A stretch of DNA of 64,000 nt, from NCBI RefSeq assembly GCF_013426205.1, contig NC_089422.1, positions 1,860,001 through 1,924,000 of the forward strand. The letters are read 5' to 3'. The position numbers and the translations under genes were made by a program. Positions within the stretch are counted from its first letter, which is position 1, and every line of letters begins with the position of its first letter. Shown here piece by piece: positions 42,646 through 55,055 of the stretch. Source of the DNA: Metarhizium brunneum. Its lineage: Eukaryota > Ascomycota > Sordariomycetes > Hypocreales > Clavicipitaceae. A model generated the notes under the pieces. It searched no databases. It saw only the letters and a program-made list of their open reading frames with translations, and was not told the origin of the DNA.

Positions 42646-45600
42646 ATGGACCGGCTCAGGAGTCGCCGAGATGCACGTGCTCTGGCCACTCTGCCTGGCC
42701 AAAGTCGGGGTCCTGCTTCGCATGAACGCATCCAAGACACGAAACTAAACCCAGCGCGAGAGCACACCACAGGCGTCACACTGACCCAGATCCATCCTCT
42801 CCCTGGCGTGGACGTTGAAACCGACATCGACATCATTGCAATCCATGGCCTCGATACGGGGTCGCCAGGCACATGGACCTGGAAGTTCAACAGACCTGAC
42901 CGCCATGATGTGAACTGGCTGGCCGACAAGGACATGCTCCCGAGCAGAGTCGGACATGCTCGCATCTTGACATGCGACTGGCCAGCTGAGCTGTTTGAGC
43001 GGTCCGACCTTATCCAAAAGAGAATCGAGGAGTTGGCTCGGCTGTTTCTGGATGGCATTCAAAGACGGCCCTCGGCGACGAACACCTCCTCAAGAAGAGG
43101 CGACCGGCCCATCATATTTATCGCGTCATGCCTTGGCGGCATCATTCTCATGAAGGCCCTCGTCATGGCCCAATACGAGTCCTGTTCCATCGGGGGTTCC
43201 TCCGGGAGTGACACTCACGCTATAATTTTTCTTGCGACGCCCTTCAGAGGCACTTCGTTCCAAGATGTTGCCAACTGGGCCGAGCCAGGTCTGAAGGCCT
43301 GGGCTTGGATCAGAGGTCAAAAAGTGACCCGGAGGCTCGATGATGTGAAAGGACCGACCTTCGATCTAGTCAAACTCGTAGGCGACTTCACTCGCCTGTG
43401 TCGAGAGGATAGTCTCGACCGAGTAATGACGTTTTACGAATTAGGCAACACGAATCTCTACCATAAAGTATTTCCGTGCCTTTTAGTCGGGTCAAAGCGG
43501 GTAAGCGTGGCCGAATTGTCTCTCTGCTCTGAGACGCCCTTCTCCCTGATTCCCACAACACTCAAATGCGAGTTGAACATTACTGACACACAGTCGCCAG
43601 CTGGTCGATGAGTCCTCCGCAATCCTTGACATTGTTCCCAACCCTTTGCCTCTTGATCGTCCTCACCTAACGATGAATAAATTCCATGGAACAGACGACC
43701 CAGAGTATCAAAAAGTCGCGGGGAAACTTGAGGAATTTCTTCATGGGATTCGCGAGGGGACGGTGCTCAATATAGCGGATGCCTGGATCCGAAACCAATG
43801 CTACGCTGCGGACAGGCTTCAGATTCGCCGACTTTCAGAGGAAGAGTTGCCGATGGAGCAGTGCTACATCAACCTCGCCATCATCGAGCAGCAGTGTGGT
43901 CGAGTCTCTAGCGGCTCGGGATATGGGTCAAATGGAGCGGATTCGACTAGCCAGTCCTACCCGTTTTCGATCCTCAGTCGTCAGAAGGTTCAGACGCCAG
44001 ACAAGTCGATCCATGTTGAGTTGGAGACATTATTCAACCAACGCGACAGAGGCGATCATGGTGTGATAAAACCCCGACGCATACTAATTAGAGGACGTGC
44101 GGGAGTTGGAAAGACTACCTTGTGCAAAAAGATGGTCTATGACTTTATCCAACAAACGTCGTTGCACGACTTATGGATGCAGTGGTTCGACCGCTTGCTC
44201 TGGGTGCCTCTGCGTAATCTACAAAGGCGGCCGGGTCAGGGATACAACCTAAGTCTTTTGTTCCGTGACGAATATTTCCGTCATCACCTAGGCAAGGGCG
44301 GTCTTACTCGGGAGGATCTTGCTGCAGAGCTGAGCCGGAAAGTGGATGATTCTAACAGTGAGAGAACTCTATTTGTTCTTGATGGCTTGGATGAAGTATC
44401 TCAGCTCCTGGCCTCCAGCAACGAGATGTCCGATTTTCTCAAGATGCTTTTGAATAAGCCTAACGTCATCGTTACATCCCGACCCAACGCGAGCCTTCCA
44501 GCTATTAGGGCCTTTGATCTCGAATTAGAAACAATCGGATTTTACCCCGACCAAGTGACAGAATATATCGAGAAATCATTTGTCGACCCAGATACAAAGA
44601 CTACAGACCTAAATAAGCTCAAAAGCTTTCGGTCTTTTCTTCAAAACCATCAGCTTATCCAAGGTCTTGTGCGCATCCCAATTTTACTAGATGCGCTTTG
44701 TTACACCTGGAACGACCACAAACCCGGAAATATACCTGATACTATGACTGGTATTTATAGATTGATTGAGCTGAAATTATGGAAGAAGGATATCTTGCGA
44801 TTAGAGAAACGACACGACGGCGCTCAGTTATTCAGCTTCAACTTGGAGACGGCGCCCAGACCAACTATTAAAGGTTTCGTTCAGGAAGAGATGGATTTCC
44901 TTGAGAGCCTTGCATTTACTGGATTATACGATAACACAGTGGACTTTTCTTTGGAACATATACATGGCATATCGCATTACTTCACTCCGGGTTTGTTACC
45001 TGACAAGACCTTGCCATCGCTCTCCTTCCTACGAACGTCCGAAGCCTCATCAGATTATCGCAATCAAAATTACCACTTTATACATCAAACTTATCAAGAA
45101 TACTTTGCAGCACGATATTTTGTGCGGCAGTGGAGCAATCCGGAGGGACGCCTTGTGCTTTTTGCACAAAATGGTGGAGAGCGCGAGATGAAGCTGAGCA
45201 ATCCCGTCGAATTTCTTCAGGAACATAAATATGCAGCGGGCTATAACATTTTTTGGCGCTTTGTTGCTGGCTTACTCGATGCCGAAAGTGGAGTTAAAGA
45301 GACGCTGCGCTTCTTCCGGACGATCGAACAGGAGCCGTTCGACCTTTTGGGTCCTACGCACCAACGACTGGTTATGCATTGCTTGAGCGAAGTATCAAAT
45401 GAGCTACAAATTAGAAAGGACTTATTGGCAAGACTAACTCAGTGGGTGCTATTGGAAGCCCACCTGACACGTGCAAATTTCTGCACTATACCAAGCGAAC
45501 CAGAGTGTCCAGAGGAAGTCATACTTGCAGCCTTGGAATTCGTTCCGGACGAAAGAGGGAAACGTATTCTGCGCGCAGTAAATAAACGCCTGTCGGATAC

Positions 45601-47202
45601 GACTATAATAGCCCTAATAGCGCTGCTCAGGGATGAGCGGGAGACCAAAGGTGGGGCAATTGCAGCCTTGAAGAGTCAATCCCATCTATCAGACCAAGCT
45701 ATCACGAGCCTGCTAGCGCTTCTCGAGCACGAAAACGAGGAGGTTCAATTTGCCGCAGCTGAGGTCTTGCGGAACCGTTCCAACCTATCAGACACAACTA
45801 TCACAAGCCTATCAGTGCTGCTTGAGCACGAACAGGAGAACGTCCGATTCTCGGCAGCTCATGTCTTACAGGGGCAATCCCATCTACCAGGCCAAGCTAT
45901 CACGAGCCTGCTAGCGATACTTGAGCACGGAAAGGGCTGGAAGCTTCCATATGCCGCAGCTTTAGTCTTGCACAACCAATCCAATTTATCAGACACAACT
46001 ATCGCAAGCCTATTAGCACTGCTTGAGCACGAAAAGGGGGGCGTCCGATTCGCGGCAGCTCACGCCTTGCCTCGGAGTCCTCCAGATACTATAATTACAA
46101 GCCTAATAGCGCGGACTAGGCATAAAGAGCAGCGGGTCCGATCTGTGGCAGCTAAAGCCTTAGGCACCCAGCTTCAGTCAACGAAAGCCGTCGAGGCCCT
46201 CGAAACTCTGCTCCAATCCCAAGATTATAATGATAAAATTGCTGCAGTCGAAGCCCTGTGGGGTCTATCAGACGCGACTATGGTAAGCCTCATAGCGCTG
46301 CTCAAGGACGAATCGTCACCAGCCCAATCCGTGCAGCTAAAGCCTTACATAATCAGTTTATTCTATCGGAAACGGCTGTCGCATCAATACTAGCGCTTCT
46401 CGAGCACGAACGGGAGGAGATTCGCTCCGTGGCGGCTAGGGTCTTGTCTCGGCAGGCTCTACCAGACGCGGCTATCAAGACCCTCACAGTACTGCTTCAA
46501 TCTAATGATGGTGTTCTTCGAGCTGCCGCAGCTAGCATCTTGACCTTCCAAAAAGACTTACCAGACGCGGTTATCGAGTCTCTCTTAATGCTGCTCCAAT
46601 CTGAGAATTATGATCAATATACTAAAACTGACATAGTCCATGCCTTGTGCTTCCCGACCCCACCCCTCCATGTACCACATGTGGAGAATCTCATGAAAGC
46701 CCAGTTTCGGGAATTTAATCCCTGGGCTGCCTCTGTCCTTGTCATGGCTTGGAATAGCCTGCCAAATTTGTCAAACGCCGCTATCGAGTCCCTCATAGCG
46801 CTTTTTCAGGCAAAGGAGTTGAACGCCCAAGCTTCGATAGCTGAAAGCGTGGGCCAGTGCCCGGACTTGATAGACAAGATCCTCGAGACCCTGGGCTTAT
46901 TGCTAGAAACCGAACTACCAGCTGAGCCCATCAACAACATCTTTCGCGAGCCCCAAGTTCTAAAATTTGTCTATGGCATTCTACTGCATGACAGTTTTCG
47001 GAGCCATAATAGTTTGTATGTTCAAAGTGATGGCGGCAGTTGCCGCTGCATTCTCAATCGACGTACTGGACGCCGAACAGCGTCTTTTCAAGAAAGCGGC
47101 GTGGCCGACGAGTTTCAGAAGTTACTTGGCGATAGCCTGAAATATTGGAATCGCGGTGGCTACAAGCTATGGGACAGTTTGGCGGTCGATGCTAGCCAAT
47201 AG
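42646..47202 (+). CDS. NLR-like protein: alpha/beta-hydrolase-like domain, NACHT, HEAT array; frameshifted
   Basis: Exon 1 is 42646-43500. A 100-bp intron (GTAAGC, branch TACTGAC, CCAG) leads to exon 2 from 43601 (LVDESSAILDIVPNPLPLDR). The N-terminal domain (about 55-285) has DIDIIAIHGLDTGSPGTWTW, ILTCDWPAELF, FIASCLGGIILMKAL and IIFLATPFRGTSFQDV, a hydrolase-like fold in which the usual nucleophile Ser is Cys. NACHT follows: Walker A GRAGVGKTTL (about 450), Walker B LFVLDGLDEV (Asp about 546), TSRPNASLP, and YHFIHQTYQEYFAARYFV. From about residue 930 come HEAT-type repeats of about 33 aa. The first frame ends at 46393. An overlapping frame (open from 46258 to 47202) continues the same HEAT series, so a one-base shift lies near 46310-46335. 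Intact length would be about 1,485 aa; as sequenced, about 1,215. Such proteins act in nonself recognition and programmed cell death; the trigger is unknown. Confidence 0.85.
45677..46075 (+). repeat. Near-identical DNA repeats encoding HEAT units, two-unit period
   Basis: Four consecutive units start at about 45677, 45776, 45875 and 45977 (99, 99, 102 bp). Units 1 and 3 read SHLSDQAITSLLALLEH and SHLPGQAITSLLAILEH; units 2 and 4 read SNLSDTTITSLSVLLEHE and SNLSDTTIASLLALLEHE. Odd and even units are more alike than neighbours, so a block of two repeats (about 200 bp) was duplicated recently. Confidence 0.8.
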
Positions 47203-49189
47203 TAACTGCTCTACATACTGGGAGAAAAAAAAATTTCAGCGTCATCTCTACATAAGTGGCAAGTGAGTCGGGATTAAGGCTGGGAAAATGCTTAGCTGAC
47301 TGGTCTTGCGGACACAATATGCAAGGCACACTACACTCTACCACATGATCTTGTCATATCTACCTTTAACATCTACATTGTGTGAAGGTCAGGGGTACAG
47401 GTTGATTTATATGTTGAATTTGTATTAGACGTGTGCTCACTGGTGACCATGGCACTATCTTGTCAAATCAGTGCCTGGCGAGGGACAACTATTGGGCTAA
47501 TTTGATGAAGGACTATGTTGAGAAATGGCTGGTCTGGTGGTTTTAGTCAGGGGCAGGACTGCAGTGGTGAGGTTTCGTTCTCAGTCGCTCTTTGAAAAAC
47601 GTTTCACCCTATAAGTCCCGTACTTTGAAGATGCTTGTAGTGTGTTTGTCCCATTTTTCTGGACGTCACTGATTCCTTTGCTAGTTGCACCATCCGTTCT
47701 CAAGCCAATTAACAAGTTTAAAGTCATGTCGCACTGGAAGTTATGAAGATAGTTCCCTCACAGTGCTGAGAACTCACAGTTTGCCTGTATAAGAAGATAT
47801 GTGAACTCCGGGTTGTAATCCTTGATCAATTCCCATGTCTTCGCTCTTCAAGTAACTGTTTTTATTCCAAGTCCTGCTGAACAAAGATAAAAAGCATATC
47901 TGGCGTAGAATCAACAATCTGATCCACCTTTTAACTCTGCTAAAGACGTATAAAGGCCAGTTAGGCTTAAATTAAGCTTGTTTGTAAAGGTCATTTTAGC
48001 CTTTGTAAGCCAAATACCACGACACTTTTGATTTTTGGCGCATCTTGACATTGTTTTCGTTACATATGTACCCAAAATCTCACCAGCTATAATAGTCCGT
48101 GTCAATACTTGATGCCAGAAAAATGCCGGCTTACTTGGCATAGTCGAAACCAGGGCCTTGCAAGGCGCGTACTTGGGGGCGTAAAAGCCAACTACGATAT
48201 TGGAAGGGTTGCTATATGGTGATGACAAAATCATATTGCTTGTTTGAAAATTTTTATCAAACCTTTGGCAAATATGAAAGCTCAAGTTGGTAGAGTTCAA
48301 AATTTGCGCGTAGTAATCTGTAACTGTCACGACCGTATAAAAAGTCTACACGGCAAAGCTGCGTAAGGGTATGTGTAAATTGAAATGCCCATTCTAAACC
48401 TGAGCGGTTCGCGTTACTTGTTGCAAAATTCTGGTACTATTAACTAATAGAATAAACAAACGGCACAGACTGGACGTATTGTCCTGTGCGGTGCTAAACT
48501 ATCGCATCTATCCTGCAAGTATGGCTAGTGTCGAAGGAAACGCCATCCAACAATAGCTCCAGACTCCATTCGCAACTTTCCAAACTTGATCGATAGTCTC
48601 GGATAGCAAATGTCGTCTTCTTTACATCTAGATTCTTCTATCTGAATTGCAAGCTACTCGTATCTCTATCAAGATTTGATAAGACCGATTCTCCGAGATG
48701 AACCTTTTCAAAGATGGACGTTTCTCATACTCTGCCAACAATCTCAACAGAAGTCAAGCTGTAATACTCCATCCAAATGTTTCCATCTTCAGAGTCTTCT
48801 AAAGATAATAGCTTCCAAGAATTATCGTTTGTCCTTTAATTTGTCACAGTGACGAGTACTAGACAGCCCGAATGACGCAGGGTGGTGTGAACCGCATTGT
48901 GTCCGGGCACGTCCCAAACCCTTTGCCTCGAGAAAAGGAGACTTCTGTACGGTGTCGGGTGGCAGCATGGTGTAAAATTGTGGTACGGCCCATCATTTTA
49001 CACAGCCAACATAGAGGCATCGTGCCGTGAAACGGTCTGGTTAGCTCTACGGAGAGATGGTTAGGCCGAACAATTTTGCTTGCCAAGCTCTGAACTGTCC
49101 CAAACTATCCAATCACCAAGTAAATACAATATTTGTTCACAAAGAAGTGTCAGTGCCGTACAGGACTGCCAAATACTACTGGCCTCACG
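47203..49189. other. Gene-poor, AT-rich stretch
   Basis: About 2 kb downstream of the NLR gene. One 139-codon minus-strand ORF (47911-48330) has no recognisable motif and sits in AT-rich DNA, so it is not called. Confidence 0.45.
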
Positions 49190-49438
49190 TGTTACACGGA
49201 TGTCACGTTGCCATAAAGGCACGGGCCGTACCTTGAACATGACGATAGTTACACAAGGGCTCGAGACCTAATAAGAGCCTCAGGCACCCAGGACAGCCCT
49301 TTGACCGCCTCTTGATATAAATAAGGGTCATCTGCCCCTTGAGGACTTGGGGAAAACCAAGGACCTTTGATATCAAAGCGAATTATTAGCTGAATATCGA
49401 ACATTGTTCCAAGCCCTATAAATATAGCCCTTGTCACA
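49190..49438 (+). mobile_element. Solo LTR (249 bp) with 5-bp target duplication TCACG
   Basis: Starts TGTTACACGG and ends GCCCTTGTCACA. TCACG flanks it exactly at 49185-49189 and 49439-49443. Inside are a TATA-like GATATAAATAAGG (about 49313) and the family core GGACCTTTGATATCAAAG. It shares its right half with the copy at 16276-16464. Its left half is about 60 bp longer, so the two are related but not the same age or subfamily. Confidence 0.8.
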
Positions 49439-49443
49439 TCACG

Positions 49444-52208
49444 CCTGCGTCAAGTAAGAGAGTAAAGGGCATCTTGCTGCTCGAGTGGCTGACAAAAGCT
49501 GCCAACGACCAACAACCATTCTGGGGTTCTGCTTGATGGTTGCTTTCTGACCAGTATCTTCGTGATTGTACATTTGACAAGGGACCAGTGGGATTGCGCT
49601 ACCATAAATGAGCGGCCTTCGCAGGCAGACTGCACTTCTACTGTTCGTCATTATCCTGGCGGCCTGCCCTTGCCCTACGCTTGACGTGCGGCCGCACAGG
49701 CAACGAAACTGCGTTCCTGTTGCAAATGTAACCCGAAACAATTACTCTGCCGAATAACTCAAAAGCTCAGGCGAAGATTGTCAGATGAACCGAAAGAGGT
49801 CCCCCCCAATAGGTTACAATCAGATGGTGTAACTACTCAGCAGTGGGAAGAGCCATAAAGAGCATATAGATTTCAATTATGAATAGTACCTGGTGACTTC
49901 CCCAACCGATGGACATTATTAATAGTACCCCATCTCCAACACCGCGAGTGAGTAGTAAAGCAACTCCATTGCCACTGCCAGCCTTCTTGTTGAATCTATG
50001 CTCCTTCGGCACAAGCCATGAACGCGCCAGCAGTCGCCTCGCGCGTTATTTTGCGATGGCTAGCAGAGTTCTTGTTCTCGCACACGAAATAGTCGGTGTA
50101 GTAGCTGCCATGACCGCAGGAGTAGACGTAGTGGTACCGGTGGCACATCTCTACAACCGACTGTCAGTCAAGTTCCGTAAGCCACAAGTACTAACCCTGA
50201 TATGGATGTATATGAAACGGCAGTCCTACTGCGGAGCTATTCCTATCGTGATCTTGTAACAAATGCGCAAGGTGAAATGGTAAAATGCAGCTGTAATTCT
50301 GTCGAGGTTGGCGCTGGATAGCAGCAATCGTCAACGGGAAAAACTGGCTTTAAGTAGCTTCGTCCTGTATAGAGGAGACACAGCTAGTTGGTTTGGCATG
50401 ATTTTATCAATACTGTTATCACCACATGGCAAGCGGCAGCTGTTGGCTATACTTACACATTCGAAGCTGTGTTGGTTGCTCGAGCTTGTCGCATACCGCA
50501 ACGTCCAATACACGCTCGAGTTTTCAACTTCTGCCTACCGTACCATCCACCACAACCATAAAAAAAGTCTTATCAAGGCTTCTTTACATTCTATGATAGG
50601 TTGAATTCTGAGAAAAAGCAATGCGAGTAGGCAGTATCTGAGCCGAGGCCGTAAAGTGATAGTTGCGTGACCTCTGCCTCATGCAACCATGAACCTATCG
50701 ATGACAAGTCGCAGAACCCGGGCGTGTGGCCGTAGATTTGGGAACTTTCAATCTCCAGGACTCCCTCTCCCGCGAATGAGGTAGCTCGCTGAATCCTCAA
50801 GTCATGGCAGTCGGATGGAGAGCGGAGGACTTTAGTAACGAGTTGTTAGCTTAATGGGTCACCGATAAAATACTCGACTGTACAAACTAGTCTTGGCGTC
50901 ACTTGAAACGATATGGATACCGATTTTATTTTGCCTGGAGGAAAGTCCCTAGTATTGAGGGTCAAGTTCGATAAAATTGGTTTAAAACCTGTAAGCCTTA
51001 ATCTTTCTCTTACACTTGTTGGCGTGAAGACCTAGCCTTATCTGCCTCTATATGTGAACGTTACTAATAATCCTGGTTCACAACATGCCGCGTCTACCTG
51101 TTTGGAGCATTTTCCAAGTCCCTCTGGAAGTTTCCTTGTCTATGATCAGGCCAATCGTAGCTTTGTGGATCCAGCTTTGTATGGTCGTGCGTCTGTCGCC
51201 TTCTGTCACACGGTCAGTCCACCAACAAAAGTTGTTGGTGTGATAGAGAGCTAACAACCTGGAAGATGCCACGTCAGTTGGGCCAACAACGGTTACACAG
51301 AGCATCACGCGGCCAAGTTGGAACATTGACGCTTGGGCCTTCAACTGTCCTCGACTTCTTGCATAAACAAAGTCCGTTAGGAACAAGGGTCTTTGATAAC
51401 CCAAAGCAGATTACTAGATTAAATGTGAAGACAGTTGTATATATTTATAATACTTACTTACCATTGGTTCGTGATTACTCTAGGGTGGTATTATGTACTC
51501 GTGGATATTTTCTAATCGTTTCGTGTTGGTCTTTGCTATTGATGTGGTTACGACCCAGTCGGAGATTTTCCTCCACCAGGCTGATATTAATGCTCATGGC
51601 GTTAGGCTTCCCACCCAGCCATGGAACAAACGAACCAATAGACTTGGCAAACTATTTATTGAGCAACAGCCCTTCCTTTAGATCCCTGAAAGCCGTTCCC
51701 TGCCTCCCTTTGGAATGTTATAAGCCATTTCTAGGAATTTGAAAGGAGCGTCTCTGAATTTAGTTTGCAGACATTCTGTGAGGCTCTTATCGAGATATTT
51801 TCAAGGTAAAAACCCTCAGCAGTTGTCGTTATCAAATAGCACCAGACTACATATCTAAGGTTGGCCAGAATGAGGTCTGGTGGCACCTGCCAAGTTGCCA
51901 ACTGGACTGCCAAAAGTGGAGGCGCCAGACCTCCCGTTGGTACCAGGTCTCTGTCCATCTCTTTCCATGCATCACAGTGCATTTCTGAATTGCATCTGCA
52001 TCATCTACATAAAGTAGTTGGCCCGTGTTCGCGTGGAAATGATTACATAATCACATGGGCAATGTCCTCCCCGAACCAACTCCCCTATCACAACCCAAAG
52101 TAGCACCCAAACCACGAGGACACCCAAAGCGCCACAGCCAGCTTTACTATTGACGGCATCGGCTTTCCACCTTTCCCACTCAAACATCCTCGTATCACTG
52201 CTATTTCA
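49444..52208. other. Gene-poor stretch with old repeat debris
   Basis: About 2.8 kb without a supported gene. ORFs up to 158 codons occur but look random. Part (51234-51480) resembles an LTR. The last 200 bp serve as SCH9 promoter and leader. Confidence 0.5.
51234..51480 (+). mobile_element. Possible old copia-type LTR fragment
   Basis: Begins TGTTGGTGTGATAGAG, a common type of LTR start. It contains GGGTCTTTGATAACCCAAAG, reminiscent of the core in the three solo LTRs, followed by a TATATTTATAAT stretch. The right end and target duplication could not be fixed. Confidence 0.3.
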
Positions 52209-54341
52209 ATGTCCTGGAAGCTGACCAAGAGTAAGTTGCGCTAGCATGGCCTGATGAACGCCCGGCCGCATGCCCCTTAACCATCACGCAATCATTGTCT
52301 GTTGCACAGCCCGATTCCGCTAACGGCTCACCTTGTAGAACTAAAGGAGACACACCTGGGCTCCTTGGCAGGTTTCACGAGATCTACATCAACCGCTTCC
52401 ATCTTGGACGCTAATAAGGACAGCAGCCATGGGCCTTCTACTCTTGATGAAGGAACAACAACCAGCTCCATCCCCTCTGGTACATGTATGTTTTTGTTGG
52501 CCTCGTGTCAAGCTCCAACTCGCTGACCGCCCGTTACAGTTGCCTTGGAAAGCCCTAGCCAGGCTCCTGTGGTTAAGACGCCGAAACAGGGCATTCTAGT
52601 CGTTACCATGCATGAGGCCTGTGGGTTATCCCTGCCTGAACAGCACCAAAATACGTACTCATCGCAGTACCACACAACCTCCCGCTCGACAGGCAATGCA
52701 ATGAGCAATACCGGCTCGACGGAATCGACCTCATCTCGTACTTCGGCTCCATTCACGAACAAATCACATCGGCCTCAGACCTCGCTGGGCCGTGGACTTC
52801 GAGGGATCCCAACCATCCACGGCCGAGTATCTACCAAGTACATGCCGTATGCTCTGGTCGATTTCGACAAGGTCCAAGTCTTCATCAACTCTATTGAAGG
52901 GACGCCAGAGAATCCCACATGGGCCGGCGCCAGCACCCAGTACAAGTTCGATGTGTCCAGGGTTTCAGAGCTTACAGTACATCTCTTCATCCGCAACCCT
53001 GCTGCTGTGCCCGGCTCAGGTCGGTCGCAGGATATTTTCCTGGGCGTTGTTCGACTTACCCCGCGATTCCACGCCAATGCATCTTCCAAAGATGCCACAT
53101 CTGGCAAAAATAGCGAAACGGCTCAAGGATTTCATGGCGTTGGGTGGTTCAATCTAGCGTATGGAACCGGGAAGCTTCAGATTGGCGTCAAGTTTGTGGA
53201 GAACCAAGCCAACAAGCTCAGCATTGACGAGTTTGAGTTATTAAAAGTGGTTGGAAAAGGCAGTTTCGGAAAAGTTATGCAAGTAAGAAAAAAGGATACG
53301 AACCGCATCTACGCCCTAAAAACGATACGCAAGGCCAAAATCATCTCCCGCTCCGAGGTGACCCATACGCTCGCCGAACGATCCGTTCTTGCTCAAATCA
53401 ACAATCCCTTTATCGTTCCTTTAAAGTTTACTTTCCAGTCACCAGAAAAGCTTTACTTTGTTCTAGCTTTTGTGAATGGAGGAGAATTATTTCATCACCT
53501 CACAAATGAACGAAGATTTGACGTAAATCGCGCCCGGTTTTATACAGCTGAACTGTTGTGCGCCCTCGAGTGTCTTCATGGCTTCAATGTCATCTATCGA
53601 GATTTAAAGCCAGAGAATATCCTCCTCGACTATCAAGGTCACATCGCACTTTGCGATTTTGGTCTATGTAAGCTCGAGATGAAAGATGAAGACCGCACCA
53701 ATACATTCTGCGGCACGCCTGAATATCTCGCACCTGAACTATTACTCGGCCAGGGTTATAATAAGACTGTGGATTGGTGGACGCTTGGCGTGTTGTTGTA
53801 TGAAATGCTAACTGGCTTACCGCCGTTTTACAACGAAGAGACCAACGAAATGTATCGAAAGATCTTGTCGGAGCCTCTGAGCTTTCCAGGGAACGACGTG
53901 GTACCACCAGCAGCCAAGGATCTCTTGACGAAGCTACTGAATCGAAACCCGGCGGAACGCCTTGGGGCGAATGGCTCGGCGGAAATAAAGGGACATACCT
54001 TCTTCCACGCTATCGATTGGAGAAAACTGCTGGAACGAAAATATGAGCCGACGTTTAAGCCCAATGTGGTATGTTGTTCCTCACCTCGTCTTGTTCGATG
54101 CTACGTGACTGACGAGCTTGGCTGAATTATGTAGGCTAATGCCCTTGATACTACCAACTTCGACCCCGAGTTTACAACTGAAGCACCTCAAGATTCCTTC
54201 GTTGAGGATCCTGCTCTTTCTCAGGCTATGCAGGATCAGTTTGCTGGCTTTAGTTATAATCGCCCTGTCGCCGGACTAAACGATGTAGGGGGGAGCATCA
54301 CAGGCCCGTCGTTTATGAGTAGCTCTGAAAGTCAACGATGA
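52209..54341 (+). CDS. SCH9: AGC-family serine/threonine kinase Sch9
   Basis: Four exons: 52209-52230, 52339-52485, 52540-54068, 54135-54341; 634 aa. Introns are 108, 54 and 66 bp, all GT-AG; joins read MSWKLTKKLKETHLG, IPSGTFALESPSQ and PTFKPNVANALDTTN. A Ser/Thr-rich leader is followed by a C2-like region (about 65-275; GILVVTMHEACGLSL, KYMPYALVDFDKVQVFINS). The kinase domain spans about 288-545: GKGSFGKV, YALKTI lysine, YRDLKPENILL, CDFG, activation loop TNTFCGTPEYLAPE. The AGC tail carries the hydrophobic motif FAGFSY, the site TORC1 phosphorylates in yeast Sch9. It acts downstream of TOR and nutrients to control growth, stress tolerance and ageing. The tiny 22-nt first exon is well supported by phase. 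Confidence 0.93.
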
Positions 54342-55055
54342 GCACTTGTGGTGCCTGTAAATGTTGGCAAAAGAAGGAATGAGAGGCTCGTGGTGGGTTG
54401 GGAGAAGGTGCAGAGCTCAATTGTTGCGCAAGGGTGGCCAGAGTGTTCTGGGATGCACTATGGTGTTTGAATGCAACGTTGTACAATCTATCCACACCGA
54501 AATCTCAATTCAGTAACGCCTATATGGATCTCGGAATTCAGATAGTAAGCATAGCTGCAGGACTGGTCCTTGTTTATGACGGCATCCCAAAAATTTGTCT
54601 GGCAACGGCCCACACACCAGGCAGGATGACGAATATCTACAATGACATGCGCAGCCGTCATATCAGATGCCAAAGTTCACGCGCTGCCATCCAATGCCAT
54701 TTTTAGGCTCGAAAACTCCGATGTCACTGCAAGACGAGTGGGACTAACTGTGGCTATTTAGATGTCCCCTTTTTGGTCCTGCGAGGGACTCAATACATCA
54801 ACCTAGGTAGCACTGAGCGAGGCACATGGTCCTGCTGACATGCGAGGAAATGACTTTTCGGGCAGGCCGCAGCAATATTGACGTTGGCTGACTGAGCAAG
54901 GAATTCTCGATGCAGGCTGCAGCCCATGTCACACGCCAAGCCTTGATGACCACGAGCACATTTCTCACCCGATTTTTCAGCGCCGTCTTGGGCCACGACT
55001 TTGCTCCCACCACCGCTCAAGACACCGTCAACACCCCTCCCTCCAGTCGTCTCCC
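54342..55055. other. Intergenic, no gene seen
   Basis: About 710 bp holding the SCH9 3' end and the transporter promoter; no supported ORF. Confidence 0.55.

Noticed and set aside
47911..48330. 139-codon minus-strand ORF in AT-rich DNA
   Set aside because: No motif, no splice-consistent extension, region full of repeat debris.
51234..51480. A full-length copia element around the LTR-like start
   Set aside because: No pol motifs or second LTR found; only a low-confidence LTR fragment is listed.
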